Made by a program: the position numbers and the translations under genes. This document shows, piece by piece, positions 1 to 8,634 of a stretch of 64,000 nucleotides of DNA (the stretch's first letter is position 1; each line of letters starts with the position of its first letter). The notes below the pieces were generated by a model. That model saw nothing but the letters and a program-made list of their open reading frames with translations, was not told where the DNA came from and ran no database searches. The stretch comes from Pseudomonas monsensis. Lineage in GTDB: Bacteria > Pseudomonadota > Gammaproteobacteria > Pseudomonadales > Pseudomonadaceae. The stretch is from assembly GCF_014268495.2 (NCBI RefSeq), contig NZ_CP077087.1, positions 988,501 to 1,052,500 on the forward strand. The letters run 5' to 3'.

Positions 1-46
1 TGTGCAGCTGTCGGTTGCTCGCTTCGCTGGACCAGAGCGGCGCACC

Positions 47-841
47 ATGAGCGGCGCGGCGCTTGAGCCACCTGCGCGGTGGTTGCTGCTCGACGGTCCC
101 GACGCGCCCCGTGCCCTGGCGGTATTGCGCCAGAGCTTCGTCGCGGTGCGCCGCTGGCAATTATTCGAGGGCACCGAGTTTCAACCGGTCAGCGACGTGG
201 GCCCGGTGTTGGTCGACTTACAGGCTCAAAGCGCGTTGGCAGCGTTGTGTCACCACGATCCGTTTACCTGGCGCGGGCTGCTGCTCGACTCAGATGCCTC
301 GGAGCAGCTGCTGTTGAGTCACCTGCGGCGCATGCTGACGGTTTCGTTCGGCCGCAATCACCGGGCCTTGCTCGGCTATTACAACCGCCAGACCGCGAGC
401 TATTTCTTCGACGCCTGCGATGCCGCCGAGCTGAGTCGCTGGCTGGGGCCGATCCGCCGGTTGCGCTGGTTCGGCGGCACCTGGCCCGATCGGGCGATCG
501 GCAGTCAAGGCTGGCAGCAATTGCGCAATCCGCAGTGGCCGGTCGAACCCTTGGGGATCGAACAAAGCCTCACGTATCGTCAGCGCGAGCGGTTGCAGAC
601 GTGCCTGCTGGAACAGCACATCTGGCGCTGGAGCCAAGCGATGGGAACCGATTACGCGTGCATGGCCTCCCATGTTCAGCAAGGTCTGGCCCTGGGTTTC
701 AGCGAACGGACGGTGCTGGATGCCTGGTTGTGGCTACGCTTGCAGCATCCCCGGGCGGAACTGCCAGACTTTCCGCGCGCGCTGACCGCGCAGGAGCGGC
801 TCGACCATGTGCGGCGGTACTGGCAGAAAGATCAATCGTGA
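47..841 (+). CDS. DUF4123 domain protein (T6SS VgrG/effector adaptor-like)
   Basis: Reads as a DUF4123-type protein of about 264 aa. The N-terminal half has the typical start WLLLDG, followed later by LLLDSDA and the RWFGGTWPD segment, and the C-terminal half is helical and rich in Arg and Trp. DUF4123 proteins act as adaptors or chaperones that load effectors onto VgrG spikes of type VI secretion systems; they are usually encoded just downstream of vgrG, which would lie left of this window. The frame is open to base 2 with a GTG, so the start could be further upstream. I prefer the ATG at 47 because the residues before it do not look like the family N-terminus. The next gene begins 12 bases after the stop, suggesting co-transcription. 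The family call is from recognition of overall pattern, not a search. Confidence 0.72.
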   Translation: MSGAALEPPARWLLLDGPDAPRALAVLRQSFVAVRRWQLFEGTEFQPVSDVGPVLVDLQAQSALAALCHHDPFTWRGLLLDSDASEQLLLSHLRRMLTVSFGRNHRALLGYYNRQTASYFFDACDAAELSRWLGPIRRLRWFGGTWPDRAIGSQGWQQLRNPQWPVEPLGIEQSLTYRQRERLQTCLLEQHIWRWSQAMGTDYACMASHVQQGLALGFSERTVLDAWLWLRLQHPRAELPDFPRALTAQERLDHVRRYWQKDQS

Positions 842-853
842 GGTAAGGCGTCC

Positions 854-1729
854 ATGGCAAATCCTTCGCGGCAGTGGTTCGGCACAGTCCTCGGCGGGCT
901 CCTGCTGATGGTGCTGACAGGGTGTTCACCGGTCAGGCTGCTGAATGCGCTGACCCCCGACGACACCTTCCACCGAACCGCCGGCATTGCCTATGGCGCC
1001 GATCCACGGCAGAAACTCGACGTGTACATGCCACGCCAGCCACTGGAAGGGGCGCCGGTGGTGGTGTTTTTCTACGGCGGCAGCTGGAACAGCGGCGATC
1101 GCGGCGATTACGCCTTTGTCGGCGAGGCCTTGGCGTCGCGGGGAATCGTCGCGGTGCTGGCGGATTATCGACTGTACCCGCAAGTGCGTTATCCGCTGTT
1201 TCTCGAGGACTCGGCGCAGGCGGTGGCCTGGACCCGGGCACACATACGCGCGTTCTCCGGCAACCCGCAGCGCCTGTACCTGATGGGCCACAGTTCCGGG
1301 GCCTACAACGCGGCGATGCTGGCGCTGGACCCAGGCCTGCTGGGGGCGGTGGGCATGTCGTCGAAAGACCTCAGCGGCTGGATCGGTCTGGCCGGCCCTT
1401 ATGATTTTCTGCCGATCAAGAATGCCGACGTGCGCCCGGTGTTTTTCTGGCCGGACTCACCGCCGCAATCGCAACCGATCAACCATGTCAGGCAGGGCGA
1501 ACCCCCGGCGCTGCTGATCGCCGCGACCCGGGACACTCTGGTCAACCCGACGCGCAACACCGCAGGCCTGGCACGCAAACTGCGCGAGGCGGGCGTGCCG
1601 GTTCAGGACCTGTACTACTCGCGGCCCAGTCATGTGACGCTGGTGGCAACCCTGTCACGACCGCTTCGGCGTCTGGCGCCGGTGCTCGACCAGGTGGTGT
1701 TATTCGTCAAGCACACGCCGGTTCAGTGA
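854..1729 (+). CDS. Alpha/beta-hydrolase lipoprotein (carboxylesterase-like)
   Basis: A 291-aa alpha/beta-hydrolase of the BD-FAE/esterase type. It begins with a hydrophobic signal and a lipobox LTGC (Cys23), so it is probably a lipoprotein anchored in the envelope. Visible hydrolase features are the oxyanion-hole stretch VVVFFYGGSW, the nucleophile elbow GHSSGA (Ser is the likely catalytic nucleophile), an acid region around AATRDTLV and a His in RPSHVTLV near the C-terminus. The substrate cannot be told from sequence; small esters are typical for the family. It follows the DUF4123 gene closely, so a role as a type VI effector or its companion is possible, but I see no secretion domain. Its 3' end overlaps the convergent MATE gene by 7 bases. 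Confidence 0.82.
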   Translation: MANPSRQWFGTVLGGLLLMVLTGCSPVRLLNALTPDDTFHRTAGIAYGADPRQKLDVYMPRQPLEGAPVVVFFYGGSWNSGDRGDYAFVGEALASRGIVAVLADYRLYPQVRYPLFLEDSAQAVAWTRAHIRAFSGNPQRLYLMGHSSGAYNAAMLALDPGLLGAVGMSSKDLSGWIGLAGPYDFLPIKNADVRPVFFWPDSPPQSQPINHVRQGEPPALLIAATRDTLVNPTRNTAGLARKLREAGVPVQDLYYSRPSHVTLVATLSRPLRRLAPVLDQVVLFVKHTPVQ

Positions 1730-3072
1730 ACACCGCCGCTGAACCAGCCGTCGTGACGTCGCAGCCACAGGGCTATGCCACCGAGGGTCAGGCTGCGCAG
1801 GACCATGAACAGCAGGAAAGAGATCCACAGCCCGTGATTGCCCAGCCCTTGCAACGCCCAGGCAAACGGCAACAGCAGGGCGATGGTCAGCAGCATGCCG
1901 TTGCGCATTTCCCGCGCGCGGGTGGCGCCAATGAACAGGCCGTCGAGCAGGTAGCTCCAGACCGCAATCAACGGCAGCACGGCGAGATACGGCAGGTAGA
2001 TGAACGCCGTGTCGCGTACGTTCTGGATGTTGGTCTGCATTTCGATGAACAAGTGCCCGGCCAGCAGAAACAATGCGGCAAACCCCAGGCTGGCGATCAG
2101 TGACCAGCCACCGGCCACCACCAGCGAACGGCGCAGCGCGAGGCGATCACGAGCACCGATGGCATGGCCGCACAAGGCTTCGACCGCATGGGCCAGACCA
2201 TCCAGCGCATGGGCCGTCAGCAGCAGGCCGTTGAGCAGCAGCGCATTGGCGGCGACGGTCGCATCGCCCAGCCGCGCGCCTTGTACGGTGATCATGAAAA
2301 ACACCGATTGCAGGGCCAGGCTGCGGATGAAGATGTCGCGATTGACCGCCAGCAGCGGGCGCCAGCTGTGCCACAGCTTCAACGCGGCCCAGGCGATGTG
2401 CCCGGGATAGGCGCGCAAGGCGCCACGGGTCAACCACAGGCCGAGCAGGGCGCCGCTCCATTCGGCGATCACCGAAGCCCGGGCCGAACCGACCACGCCC
2501 CATTCCAGGCCAATGACGAACCATAGGTTGAGGGCGATGTTGATCAGGTTGGTGCTCAGCAGAATCGCCAGTGGTGCGCGGGCGTTCTGGGTGCCGAGGA
2601 ACCAGCCGACCAGCGCATAACTGGCCAGCGCGGCCGGCAGGCCGAACAACCGGGTGTGAAAGAAGTCGCGGGTCAGTTGATCGAGTTCGGCCGACGGCTG
2701 CATGAAGTGCAACGCGACCTCGCTCAATGGCACGCCGAGGGTGCCGAGCACCAGCGCCAGGCCCATCGCCAGCAACAAGCCCTGCAACAGAGTCTGCCGC
2801 AACGCCGCACCATCGCTGCGCCCGGCAGCCTGTGCGGCAAACCCGGTGGTACCCATGCGCAGAAACCCCATGGCCCAGGCCAGAAAGGTGTACAGGCTGG
2901 CGCCGACCGCCACCGCCCCCAATTGATGGGCATGGGGCAAGTGTCCGATGACAGTGCTGTCGACCAGCGCCACCAGTGGCACGGAAATATTGGAAAGAAT
3001 CATCGGCGCGGCAAGCGCCCAGACCTTGCGGTGAGTCGGGCGGTCGCGCCAGTCGGCAATCAGGTTGGACAT
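1723..3072 (-). CDS. MATE family efflux transporter (DinF-like)
   Basis: A 449-aa integral membrane protein with about 12 hydrophobic segments in two similar halves, as expected for multidrug and toxic compound extrusion (MATE) transporters. The N-terminus ILSNISVPLVALVDSTVIGH is the usual MATE/DinF first helix with the Asp region, and GMGTTGFAAQAAG-type sequence follows. Family members exchange Na+ or H+ for organic cations or other toxic compounds; the DinF branch is linked to oxidative and bile-salt stress. The start is fixed by a good ribosome site (AAGGAG, 6 bases before the ATG at 3072). It is convergent with the esterase gene. The upstream side is the 103-bp tandem repeat array, so its promoter must lie within about 40 bases or inside the repeats. 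Confidence 0.9.
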   Translation of the reverse strand: MSNLIADWRDRPTHRKVWALAAPMILSNISVPLVALVDSTVIGHLPHAHQLGAVAVGASLYTFLAWAMGFLRMGTTGFAAQAAGRSDGAALRQTLLQGLLLAMGLALVLGTLGVPLSEVALHFMQPSAELDQLTRDFFHTRLFGLPAALASYALVGWFLGTQNARAPLAILLSTNLINIALNLWFVIGLEWGVVGSARASVIAEWSGALLGLWLTRGALRAYPGHIAWAALKLWHSWRPLLAVNRDIFIRSLALQSVFFMITVQGARLGDATVAANALLLNGLLLTAHALDGLAHAVEALCGHAIGARDRLALRRSLVVAGGWSLIASLGFAALFLLAGHLFIEMQTNIQNVRDTAFIYLPYLAVLPLIAVWSYLLDGLFIGATRAREMRNGMLLTIALLLPFAWALQGLGNHGLWISFLLFMVLRSLTLGGIALWLRRHDGWFSGGVH

Positions 3073-3111
3073 GCGGGCTCCTTGGGAGCTGCATTGTAGC
3101 GGTAGAAGCGA

Positions 3112-3676
3112 CCCTCACCCCAGCCCTCTCCCGGAGGGAGAGGGAGCCGACCTCTGGCGTTTTCAAAACCGGAGTTCGACGCGGTATCGCAAGTCGGTGT
3201 ACTTCTCGAAAACACTCCGGTCAGTGCCCTTTCCCGGTGGGAGAGGGCGCCGATCTCTGGCGTTTTCAAAACCGGAGTTCGACGCGGTATCGCAAGTCGG
3301 TGTACTTCTCGAAAACACTTCGGTCAGTCCCCTCTCCCGGTGCGAGAGGGAGCCGATCTCTGGTGTTTTCAAAACCGGAGTTCGACGCGGTATTGCAAGT
3401 CGGTGTATTTCTCGAAAACACTCCGGTCAGTCCCCTCTCCCGGTGGGAGAGTGAGCCGACCTCTGGCGTTTTCAAAACCGGAGTTCGACGCGGTATTGCA
3501 AGTCGGTGTATTTCTCGAAAACACTCCGATCAGTCCCCTCTCCCGGTGGGAGAGGGCGCCGATCTCTGGCGTTTTCAAAACCGGAGTTCGACGCGGTATT
3601 GCAAGTCGGTGTATTTCTCGAAAACACTCCGGTCAGTCCCCTCTCCCTCCGGGAGAGGGTTAGGGTGAGGGGCTTT
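3112..3676. repeat. Tandem array of five ~103-bp units bounded by CCCTCACCC/GGGTGAGGG ends
   Basis: The word CTCTGGYGTTTTCAAAACC recurs at 3152, 3255, 3358, 3461 and 3564, an exact 103-base period. Each unit also carries TTCGACGCGGTAT and CTCGAAAACACT(C/T)CG and a palindromic block of the CCCTCTCCC-GGGAGAGGG type. The array starts with CCCTCACCCCAGCCCTCTCCC and ends with GGGAGAGGGTTAGGGTGAGGG, so the whole is an inverted-repeat-bounded element whose interior has been amplified. Copies differ at only a few positions. Short ORFs of 69 aa are open in each unit, but they simply restate the repeat and I do not treat them as genes. Diverged relatives occur at 29468 and 33036. Confidence 0.92.
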
Positions 3677-3684
3677 TGAAGGCG

Positions 3685-3978
3685 TTAATGGATAATCCAG
3701 CTCAGTAACCACAACCCCAGCAGCAACCAGATGATCCCGGCAATGATCGACGCATTCATGAACGCACGGATCGCTGACCACAACAGCATCAAGCCGACAA
3801 TCAGCGCGAGGATGCTGATGATCGAGGTGTCCATGCCCAGCGTCCTGGCCAGCCCATCGACGAAATTGCCGCCGGCGTTGCTCAGAATGTTGAACAAGCC
3901 GCTGAGCCCATCGACGATGAAGCGGATGATCGAGCCGAGTGCCTGGCCGAGCCATTCGAAAAAGCTTTCTACCTGCAT
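3685..3978 (-). CDS. Small conserved-type membrane protein, function unknown
   Basis: A 97-aa protein that I do not recognise by name. The N-terminal half (MQVESFFEWLGQALGSII...) is amphipathic. The C-terminal half has two strong hydrophobic segments (roughly residues 50-67 and 75-95, the latter rich in Leu, Ile and Trp), so it is likely an inner-membrane protein with two spans. The ATG at 3978 was chosen because the upstream open frame does not read like protein. It is divergent from the MazG-like gene and its 3' end abuts the repeat array (terminal GGGTGAGGG). No enzymatic motif is visible. Confidence 0.65.
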   Translation of the reverse strand: MQVESFFEWLGQALGSIIRFIVDGLSGLFNILSNAGGNFVDGLARTLGMDTSIISILALIVGLMLLWSAIRAFMNASIIAGIIWLLLGLWLLSWIIH

Positions 3979-4143
3979 GTGTGCATCCTGATGAAAAGAG
4001 CTGAGCCTTGGGCCGCAGCGGAGGTGGCCGAGTTCCCTGCAACTATAGAGGGTTTGCCTAAAGCCCGCTCCCACCAAAAGCGCAGCGCGCCGCTTGCCTT
4101 CAGGACGTATCCCCCCGAAGCTATACGCCTTCAGGAGAGCCCG

Positions 4144-4446
4144 ATGAACCTTGTTGAATTGACCGAACGCCTGCACGCCATTCGCGACCGTAATGACTGG
4201 CGACCATTTCACAGCCCGAAAAACCTCGCCATGGCCGCCAGCGTCGAGATGTCCGAACTGGTGGAGATTTTCCAGTGGCTGAGCGAAGACCAGTCGCGCC
4301 AGTTGCCGGCGGAAACACTGGCGCATGCCGGGCAGGAAGTCGGCGATATCGTCCTGTATTTGTTATTGCTCTGCAGTGAACTGGGCCTGGACATGAACGA
4401 AGTGGTGCGCGCCAAGCTCGCCGACAGCGAACGGCGGTTCAGCTGA
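4144..4446 (+). CDS. MazG-like nucleotide pyrophosphohydrolase
   Basis: A 100-aa single-domain MazG-like / dCTPase-type pyrophosphohydrolase. It shows the family's metal-binding pattern: E(M)SELVEIFQW in the first helix pair (ExxE) and a later EVGDIVLYLLLL (ExxD) helix. Such proteins hydrolyse (d)NTPs to monophosphates and pyrophosphate with Mg2+, usually as house-cleaning enzymes; the exact nucleotide is not predictable. The ATG at 4144 is preceded by GGAGA at the right distance and gives the usual family length of about 100 residues. Its stop codon shares a base with the next start (TGATG), so it is translationally coupled to the cmoM-like gene. Confidence 0.88.
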   Translation: MNLVELTERLHAIRDRNDWRPFHSPKNLAMAASVEMSELVEIFQWLSEDQSRQLPAETLAHAGQEVGDIVLYLLLLCSELGLDMNEVVRAKLADSERRFS

Positions 4447-5195
4447 TGAGCGACCGGCATTTCGATCAGTTGGCGACGCGGTTCGCCGAGAAAATCTACG
4501 GCGGCGCCAAAGGCGCGATTCGCCTCGCGGTGTTGCAGGCCGACCTCGCTGAAGCGCTGCCGGATCGGCCGCTGCGGGTGCTCGATATCGGTGGCGGCCT
4601 CGGCCACATGTCATTGTGGCTGGCCGAACGCGGGCATGACGTGACCTTCACGGAACCTGCCGAGCCAATGCTCGAAGGCGCCCGCCAGCGTTTCGCCGAG
4701 GCCGGGCAGACCGCGACATTCATCCAGGCACCGTGGCAGGCACTGCTCGGTCAACTCACCGAACCGTATGATCTGGTGATCTGCCACGCCGTACTCGAAT
4801 GGCTGGCCGAACCCCATGCGATTCTGCCGGTGCTGCATCAACTGACCAGGCCCGGCGGCTGGTTGTCGCTGGCGTTCTACAACCGCGATGCCTTGATCTA
4901 CCGCAACCTGCTCAAAGGCCATTTCAAGAAAATGCGCAAGAACAGCCTGGCCGGCGAAAAGCAGAGCCTGACGCCTCAGCAGCCGCTGGATCCGCGGGAA
5001 CTGGCCACGCAACTCGCCGGCTTGTGGCAGGTCGAAACGCAAAGCGGGATCCGGGTTTTCCACGACTACATGCCGGTGGAATTCCAGGCCCGCGCCGAAC
5101 TGGTGGACTTGCTGGAAATGGAGCTCGCCCACCGTCGTCACCCAAGCTTCGCCGGGCTTGGGCGTTACTTGCACTGGATCTGCCGGCCGATCTGA
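4446..5195 (+). CDS. cmoM: tRNA 5-carboxymethoxyuridine methyltransferase (CmoM/SmtA)
   Basis: A 249-aa class I SAM-dependent methyltransferase. Motif I is VLDIGGGLGHMS (residues about 41-52), with FTEPAEPM as the acidic strand end and VICHAVLEWLAEP as motif IV. The pattern N-terminal DRHFDQLA..F..KIYGG.KG, HAVLEW, RPGGWLSLAFYN and GIRVFHDY matches what I recall of E. coli CmoM (SmtA) along its length. CmoM methylates 5-carboxymethoxyuridine (cmo5U) at the wobble position of certain tRNAs to its methyl ester. The start overlaps the stop of the MazG-like gene. A lipoprotein gene follows after 12 bases with its own GGAG site. Confidence 0.88.
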   Translation: MSDRHFDQLATRFAEKIYGGAKGAIRLAVLQADLAEALPDRPLRVLDIGGGLGHMSLWLAERGHDVTFTEPAEPMLEGARQRFAEAGQTATFIQAPWQALLGQLTEPYDLVICHAVLEWLAEPHAILPVLHQLTRPGGWLSLAFYNRDALIYRNLLKGHFKKMRKNSLAGEKQSLTPQQPLDPRELATQLAGLWQVETQSGIRVFHDYMPVEFQARAELVDLLEMELAHRRHPSFAGLGRYLHWICRPI

Positions 5196-5207
5196 TCGGA
5201 GCGCGAC

Positions 5208-5822
5208 ATGAAAGCTCAATCCGGGTTATTGCTGATGTGTCTGGGATTGGCTGCCTGCCAGGGCAGCAACCCTTACGTGGCGCAGTCGCGGCCCTTGCCC
5301 CCGGCGCCGGCGCAAGCGGCCAACACCTTTGATCGCAGCGCGTACCCGGCACCGCCACGGGATTACGGGCGCTACCGCAGTTGGGCCTGGCTCAACGGCC
5401 AACTGCCGCCGGGCACGGCGTGGGCTGACTCGGCACAAGTGGCCGAAGCAGTGAGCAATGCGCTGGATCAGCGCGGCTTGCGCCCGTTGCACGACAAGCG
5501 TCCGGCCGATCTGTTGGTGAGCGCCAATCTGCGCCTGGAAACCCGTTTGCGTCAGGTGCAGGACGACTATGGTTATTACGGCAGTGGCTACGGCGGCTAC
5601 GATCGTTATGGCCGCGGCTACGGCATGTACAACACCGTACCAATCGTGCGCACGTATCAGGAGCAGGTCGTGGTGGTGCAGGTCAATCTGTTCGACGCCG
5701 GCACCGGTCAACCGGTGTGGAGCGCCAGTGCCGAAACCGCCAACCAGGGCAGCCAACTCGTGCGCACCGATGCCATTCGCGAGGCGTTGGAAAAAGCCAT
5801 GTCGACGTATCCACCGAGCTAA
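5208..5822 (+). CDS. DUF4136 family lipoprotein 1
   Basis: A 204-aa predicted lipoprotein with an N-terminal signal and lipobox LAAC (Cys17). The body is DUF4136-like: an early YRSWAWL segment, ALDQRGLRP, a beta-rich RTYQEQVVVVQVNLFDAGTGQPVWSASAE, and the C-terminal IREALEKAMSTYPP. An unusual Gly/Tyr-rich insertion (YGYYGSGYGGYDRYGRGYG, about residues 122-140) interrupts the fold. Function of the family is unknown; it is an envelope protein. A second, shorter paralogue follows 51 bases downstream, so the pair is a tandem duplication. Confidence 0.82.
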   Translation: MKAQSGLLLMCLGLAACQGSNPYVAQSRPLPPAPAQAANTFDRSAYPAPPRDYGRYRSWAWLNGQLPPGTAWADSAQVAEAVSNALDQRGLRPLHDKRPADLLVSANLRLETRLRQVQDDYGYYGSGYGGYDRYGRGYGMYNTVPIVRTYQEQVVVVQVNLFDAGTGQPVWSASAETANQGSQLVRTDAIREALEKAMSTYPPS

Positions 5823-5873
5823 TCTTCAAATCAGCCTTTTTCGCAGGGTCATGTCTTCCACCGGAGAAATGCC

Positions 5874-6431
5874 ATGTTCCGCCGTCTCGCTTTACTGGCC
5901 ATGGCCGCGCTGCTCAGCGCCTGCGCCGCCAACCAGGTCAACCATGACTTTGATGCCAGCCGCGATTTCGCTGCCTACCGCAGCTGGGGCTGGAAAGAAC
6001 CCGCCCTGCAATATCGTCCCGATGATCCGCGAATCAAGAGCGACCTGACCGAGCAGCGTATCCGCCAGTCGGTTGCCGATCAGCTCGATCAACGTGGCTT
6101 GCGTCCGGCCGCCGCGGGGGCCAGGGGCGATTTGAATGTGCAGGCCTACCTGATCGTCGAAGATCGTCAGCAGCAAGTGACGACCAACTACGGCGGTGGT
6201 TGGGGTGGCCCGTGGAACGGTTACTGGGGCGCGCCGATGTACAACGAAACGCGCAACATCACTTATAAGGTCGCGACCATCCAGATTGATCTGCTCGACG
6301 GCAAGGACGGCAAACTGGTCTGGCGTGGCAGTGACGAGCAAATGCTCAGCAGCTCGCCGAATCCGCAGGAGCGCAGCAAGGCGATTCGCGAAACGGTCGG
6401 GCGGATCCTCGCCAACTATCCACCGCGCTAA
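5874..6431 (+). CDS. DUF4136 family lipoprotein 2
   Basis: A 185-aa lipoprotein with lipobox LSAC (Cys17) and DUF4136 features: YRSWGWKEP, QLDQRGLRPA, an aromatic Gly-rich loop (NYGGGWGGPWNGYWGAP), TYKVATIQIDLLDGKDGKLVWRG and IRETVGRILANYPP. It is clearly a paralogue of the preceding gene, sharing the YRSWxW and DQRGLRP blocks and the same C-terminal helix. The start has a GGAG ribosome site (CCGGAGAAATGCC). Outer-membrane lipoprotein of unknown role. It is followed by a REP-type inverted repeat and then the tad locus. Confidence 0.82.
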   Translation: MFRRLALLAMAALLSACAANQVNHDFDASRDFAAYRSWGWKEPALQYRPDDPRIKSDLTEQRIRQSVADQLDQRGLRPAAAGARGDLNVQAYLIVEDRQQQVTTNYGGGWGGPWNGYWGAPMYNETRNITYKVATIQIDLLDGKDGKLVWRGSDEQMLSSSPNPQERSKAIRETVGRILANYPPR

Positions 6432-6450
6432 GACGGCATAAAAACAACTC

Positions 6451-6545
6451 CCCTGTAGGCGCGAGCCTGCTCGCGATGGTGGACTCTCTGGCACTTTGTT
6501 GTTGAATGTGCCGCCGTTGTCGCGAGCAGGCGCACTCCTACAGGG
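6451..6545. repeat. REP/BIME-type inverted repeat
   Basis: Two REP-like arms face each other: CCTGTAGGCGCGAGCCTGCTC on the left and GAGCAGGCGCACTCCTACAGG on the right, separated by about 50 bases. It is intergenic after the second DUF4136 gene. Same family as the units at 45719, 49132, 50437 and 53710. Confidence 0.85.
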
Positions 6546-6645
6546 TTTTGCGGTGTATGGAATGGCGCGTTGCCAGTAGTGGCTACTACACTCAATTGCA
6601 CCCATGGAGGCAGCGCCCGGCAGTGGGCCGGCAAAGGAGTGCGCC

Positions 6646-8634
6646 ATGTCGCCCCGTTCTCGTTTCAAAGGCCGCACCCGGCAACGCGGGGCGATCGGTC
6701 TGATGGCCGCGTTGACACTCGGACTGGCCCTGGTGTGCATGGTGCTGGTGGTCGACAGCGGCCGCTTGTACATGGAGCAGCGTCGCCTGCAGCGCGTGGT
6801 GGATGTGGCGGCCCTGGAAGCGGTATCGCGCCAGGGCGATTGCCTGGCGGGCACAACGGCTGCCACTTACGCCACCGCGAGCGCTGCGCGCAACGACTTC
6901 ACGGTGGGCTCTGGGACAACCCTGACTGTGACCTGCGGCACCGTGCAGACCGGGGCGAACAACCTGCGGGCGTTCACCGCGAACGCTGCGCAAAAGCAAG
7001 CCATCAGCGTGGTTGCCACCCGCGTGGTGCCAACCAGCGTCGCCGCCGCCCTCTACGCCCTGTTCACACCGGGTTCGGTGTCCCCGACCACACGCCTTAC
7101 GGCCACCGCCGTCGGTACTTATGCGGTGTTGCCACCGATCGCACAACTGACCCTCGGCACCACGGCGCTGACCATCGACGCCAGCAAATCGGCTGCCCTC
7201 AATGCACTGATCGGGCAGATGCTCGGCGGTAATCTCAACCTGAGTGTGGCGGGCTGGCAGGGGTTGGTGGACACCAATATCAATGTGCTGAGCTACCTCA
7301 ATCAGCTGGCACTGGACGTCAACGTTCAAGCCGGCAATTACACGCAACTGCTCGGCCAGAACATCCAGCTGACGCAACTGATCGACACCGCCATCAACGT
7401 GCTGACCCAGGGCGGCAACACGGCCAGTGTGGCCGTCGACGGTCTGGTCGGGCTGCGAGCGGTGGTCGGCAATACCTCGGTGGTGCTCGGGCAACTGCTG
7501 CAATTGCAGACCGGCGCCACGTCTTCGGCGCTCAATGCCAATCTTCAAGTGTTCCAGTTGGTGGAAGCCTTCGTGCAACTGGCCAACAGTCAGAATGCGT
7601 TGGTGGCGAGCGTGCCGCTGAACATTCCGGGGCTGGTCAATGGTTCGGTCAAGGTCAAGGTCATCGAGCCGCCGCAACTGTCGGCGTTCGGCAACCCGGC
7701 GCTGGCCAAGGCCGACCCGATGGGCGCCAACCGGATCTACGTGCGAACCGCGCAAGTCCGCACAGTGATTTCGTTGAACCTGCCATTGCTGACCGGCGTC
7801 ACCGGCCTGGCCAATGCGATTGTCAGCGCGCCGCTGGTGGGCGGGCTGACCGATACCCTGAACAACCTGTTGCACCTGAACATCGCCGGCACCTTGAACT
7901 CGTTGTTCTGCACACTGGGAGGCACCTGCCAGCGGACCGACCTGAAAATCCTCCCGACCTCGACCATCGACATTGCACTGGATGTGGCGGCCGCCGACAG
8001 CCATGTCACCGATTACACCTGCGTCAGCGATGCGACCAAGACCCTGACCACCCAGACCAACTCGTCGCTGGTCAAGCTCAAGGTCGGCAGGATCGACACC
8101 GCCAATGCCTTTTCGTCCTCGGCAGACATCACTGTGCAGCCGCTGGCGCTGATCGACGTCGGCGTCGTCACCTGTACCATTCCGCTGTTGGGGCTCGGCT
8201 CGGCGACCTGTGACCCGAACAGTCGCAAACCGTTCTACGGCGGTGGTCTGGGGGTGAAGGTCGATACCTCGGTGGCCGCCACCCAAAGCACGCACATCTA
8301 CAATCAGCCACCGGAAATCAAAACCCCGCCGCAGTATTACAGTTTTGCTACCCAGGGCGTGGTCGACAGCCTTCGGGGCACGTTGGCCGGGGTTCAGGTG
8401 CAGGCATACAAACCGACCGGCTCCAGCCTGTTGGGCGGTTTGCTGACCACCACCGCCGATGTGCTGGCAGGGGTGAACAACACGCTGGGGGTGGTGATCG
8501 ACAACCTGCTCAGTCCGGTGCTCGATCCGATACTTGATGGTTTGCTCGCCAACCTCGGCATCACCCTGAACAAGGTCGACGTCGGCGCCAACCTCAGTTG
8601 CAAGCCGCCCGGACAACCGATGCTGGCGATCTAG
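6646..8634 (+). CDS. tadG: TadG-like pilus assembly protein
   Basis: A 662-aa protein with an N-terminal TadE/TadG-type (DUF2134) anchor: a basic, Gly-containing leader RTRQRGAIGLMAA followed by one transmembrane helix (about residues 20-40) and the DSGRLYMEQRRLQRVVDVAALEA segment typical of TadG proteins. The remaining 600 residues are periplasmic, rich in Ala, Val, Leu and Asn, and highly repetitive in texture (LNxLL, VxxLT). TadG is a pseudopilin-like part of the tight-adherence (Flp) pilus machine. ATG 6646 has AAAGGAG upstream; an in-frame ATG at 6604 lacks such a site. In P. aeruginosa tadG lies next to pprB; here it lies beyond pprA, convergent with it (4-base overlap). Confidence 0.82.
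   Translation: MSPRSRFKGRTRQRGAIGLMAALTLGLALVCMVLVVDSGRLYMEQRRLQRVVDVAALEAVSRQGDCLAGTTAATYATASAARNDFTVGSGTTLTVTCGTVQTGANNLRAFTANAAQKQAISVVATRVVPTSVAAALYALFTPGSVSPTTRLTATAVGTYAVLPPIAQLTLGTTALTIDASKSAALNALIGQMLGGNLNLSVAGWQGLVDTNINVLSYLNQLALDVNVQAGNYTQLLGQNIQLTQLIDTAINVLTQGGNTASVAVDGLVGLRAVVGNTSVVLGQLLQLQTGATSSALNANLQVFQLVEAFVQLANSQNALVASVPLNIPGLVNGSVKVKVIEPPQLSAFGNPALAKADPMGANRIYVRTAQVRTVISLNLPLLTGVTGLANAIVSAPLVGGLTDTLNNLLHLNIAGTLNSLFCTLGGTCQRTDLKILPTSTIDIALDVAAADSHVTDYTCVSDATKTLTTQTNSSLVKLKVGRIDTANAFSSSADITVQPLALIDVGVVTCTIPLLGLGSATCDPNSRKPFYGGGLGVKVDTSVAATQSTHIYNQPPEIKTPPQYYSFATQGVVDSLRGTLAGVQVQAYKPTGSSLLGGLLTTTADVLAGVNNTLGVVIDNLLSPVLDPILDGLLANLGITLNKVDVGANLSCKPPGQPMLAI

Noticed and set aside
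2976..3668. Long ORFs (230, 129 and 107 aa) crossing the 103-bp array
   Set aside because: Their translation repeats every unit in shifting frames and includes the palindromic blocks. The 103-base period is not a multiple of three, so no consistent protein repeat exists.
3112..3676. Possible CRISPR array
   Set aside because: The repeated part is the whole 103-base unit; there are no unique spacers and no cas genes.
6592..8616. 674-aa antisense ORF opposite tadG
   Set aside because: High-GC shadow frame with Gln/His/Arg-rich translation. The plus strand carries a recognisable TadG with a good ribosome site.
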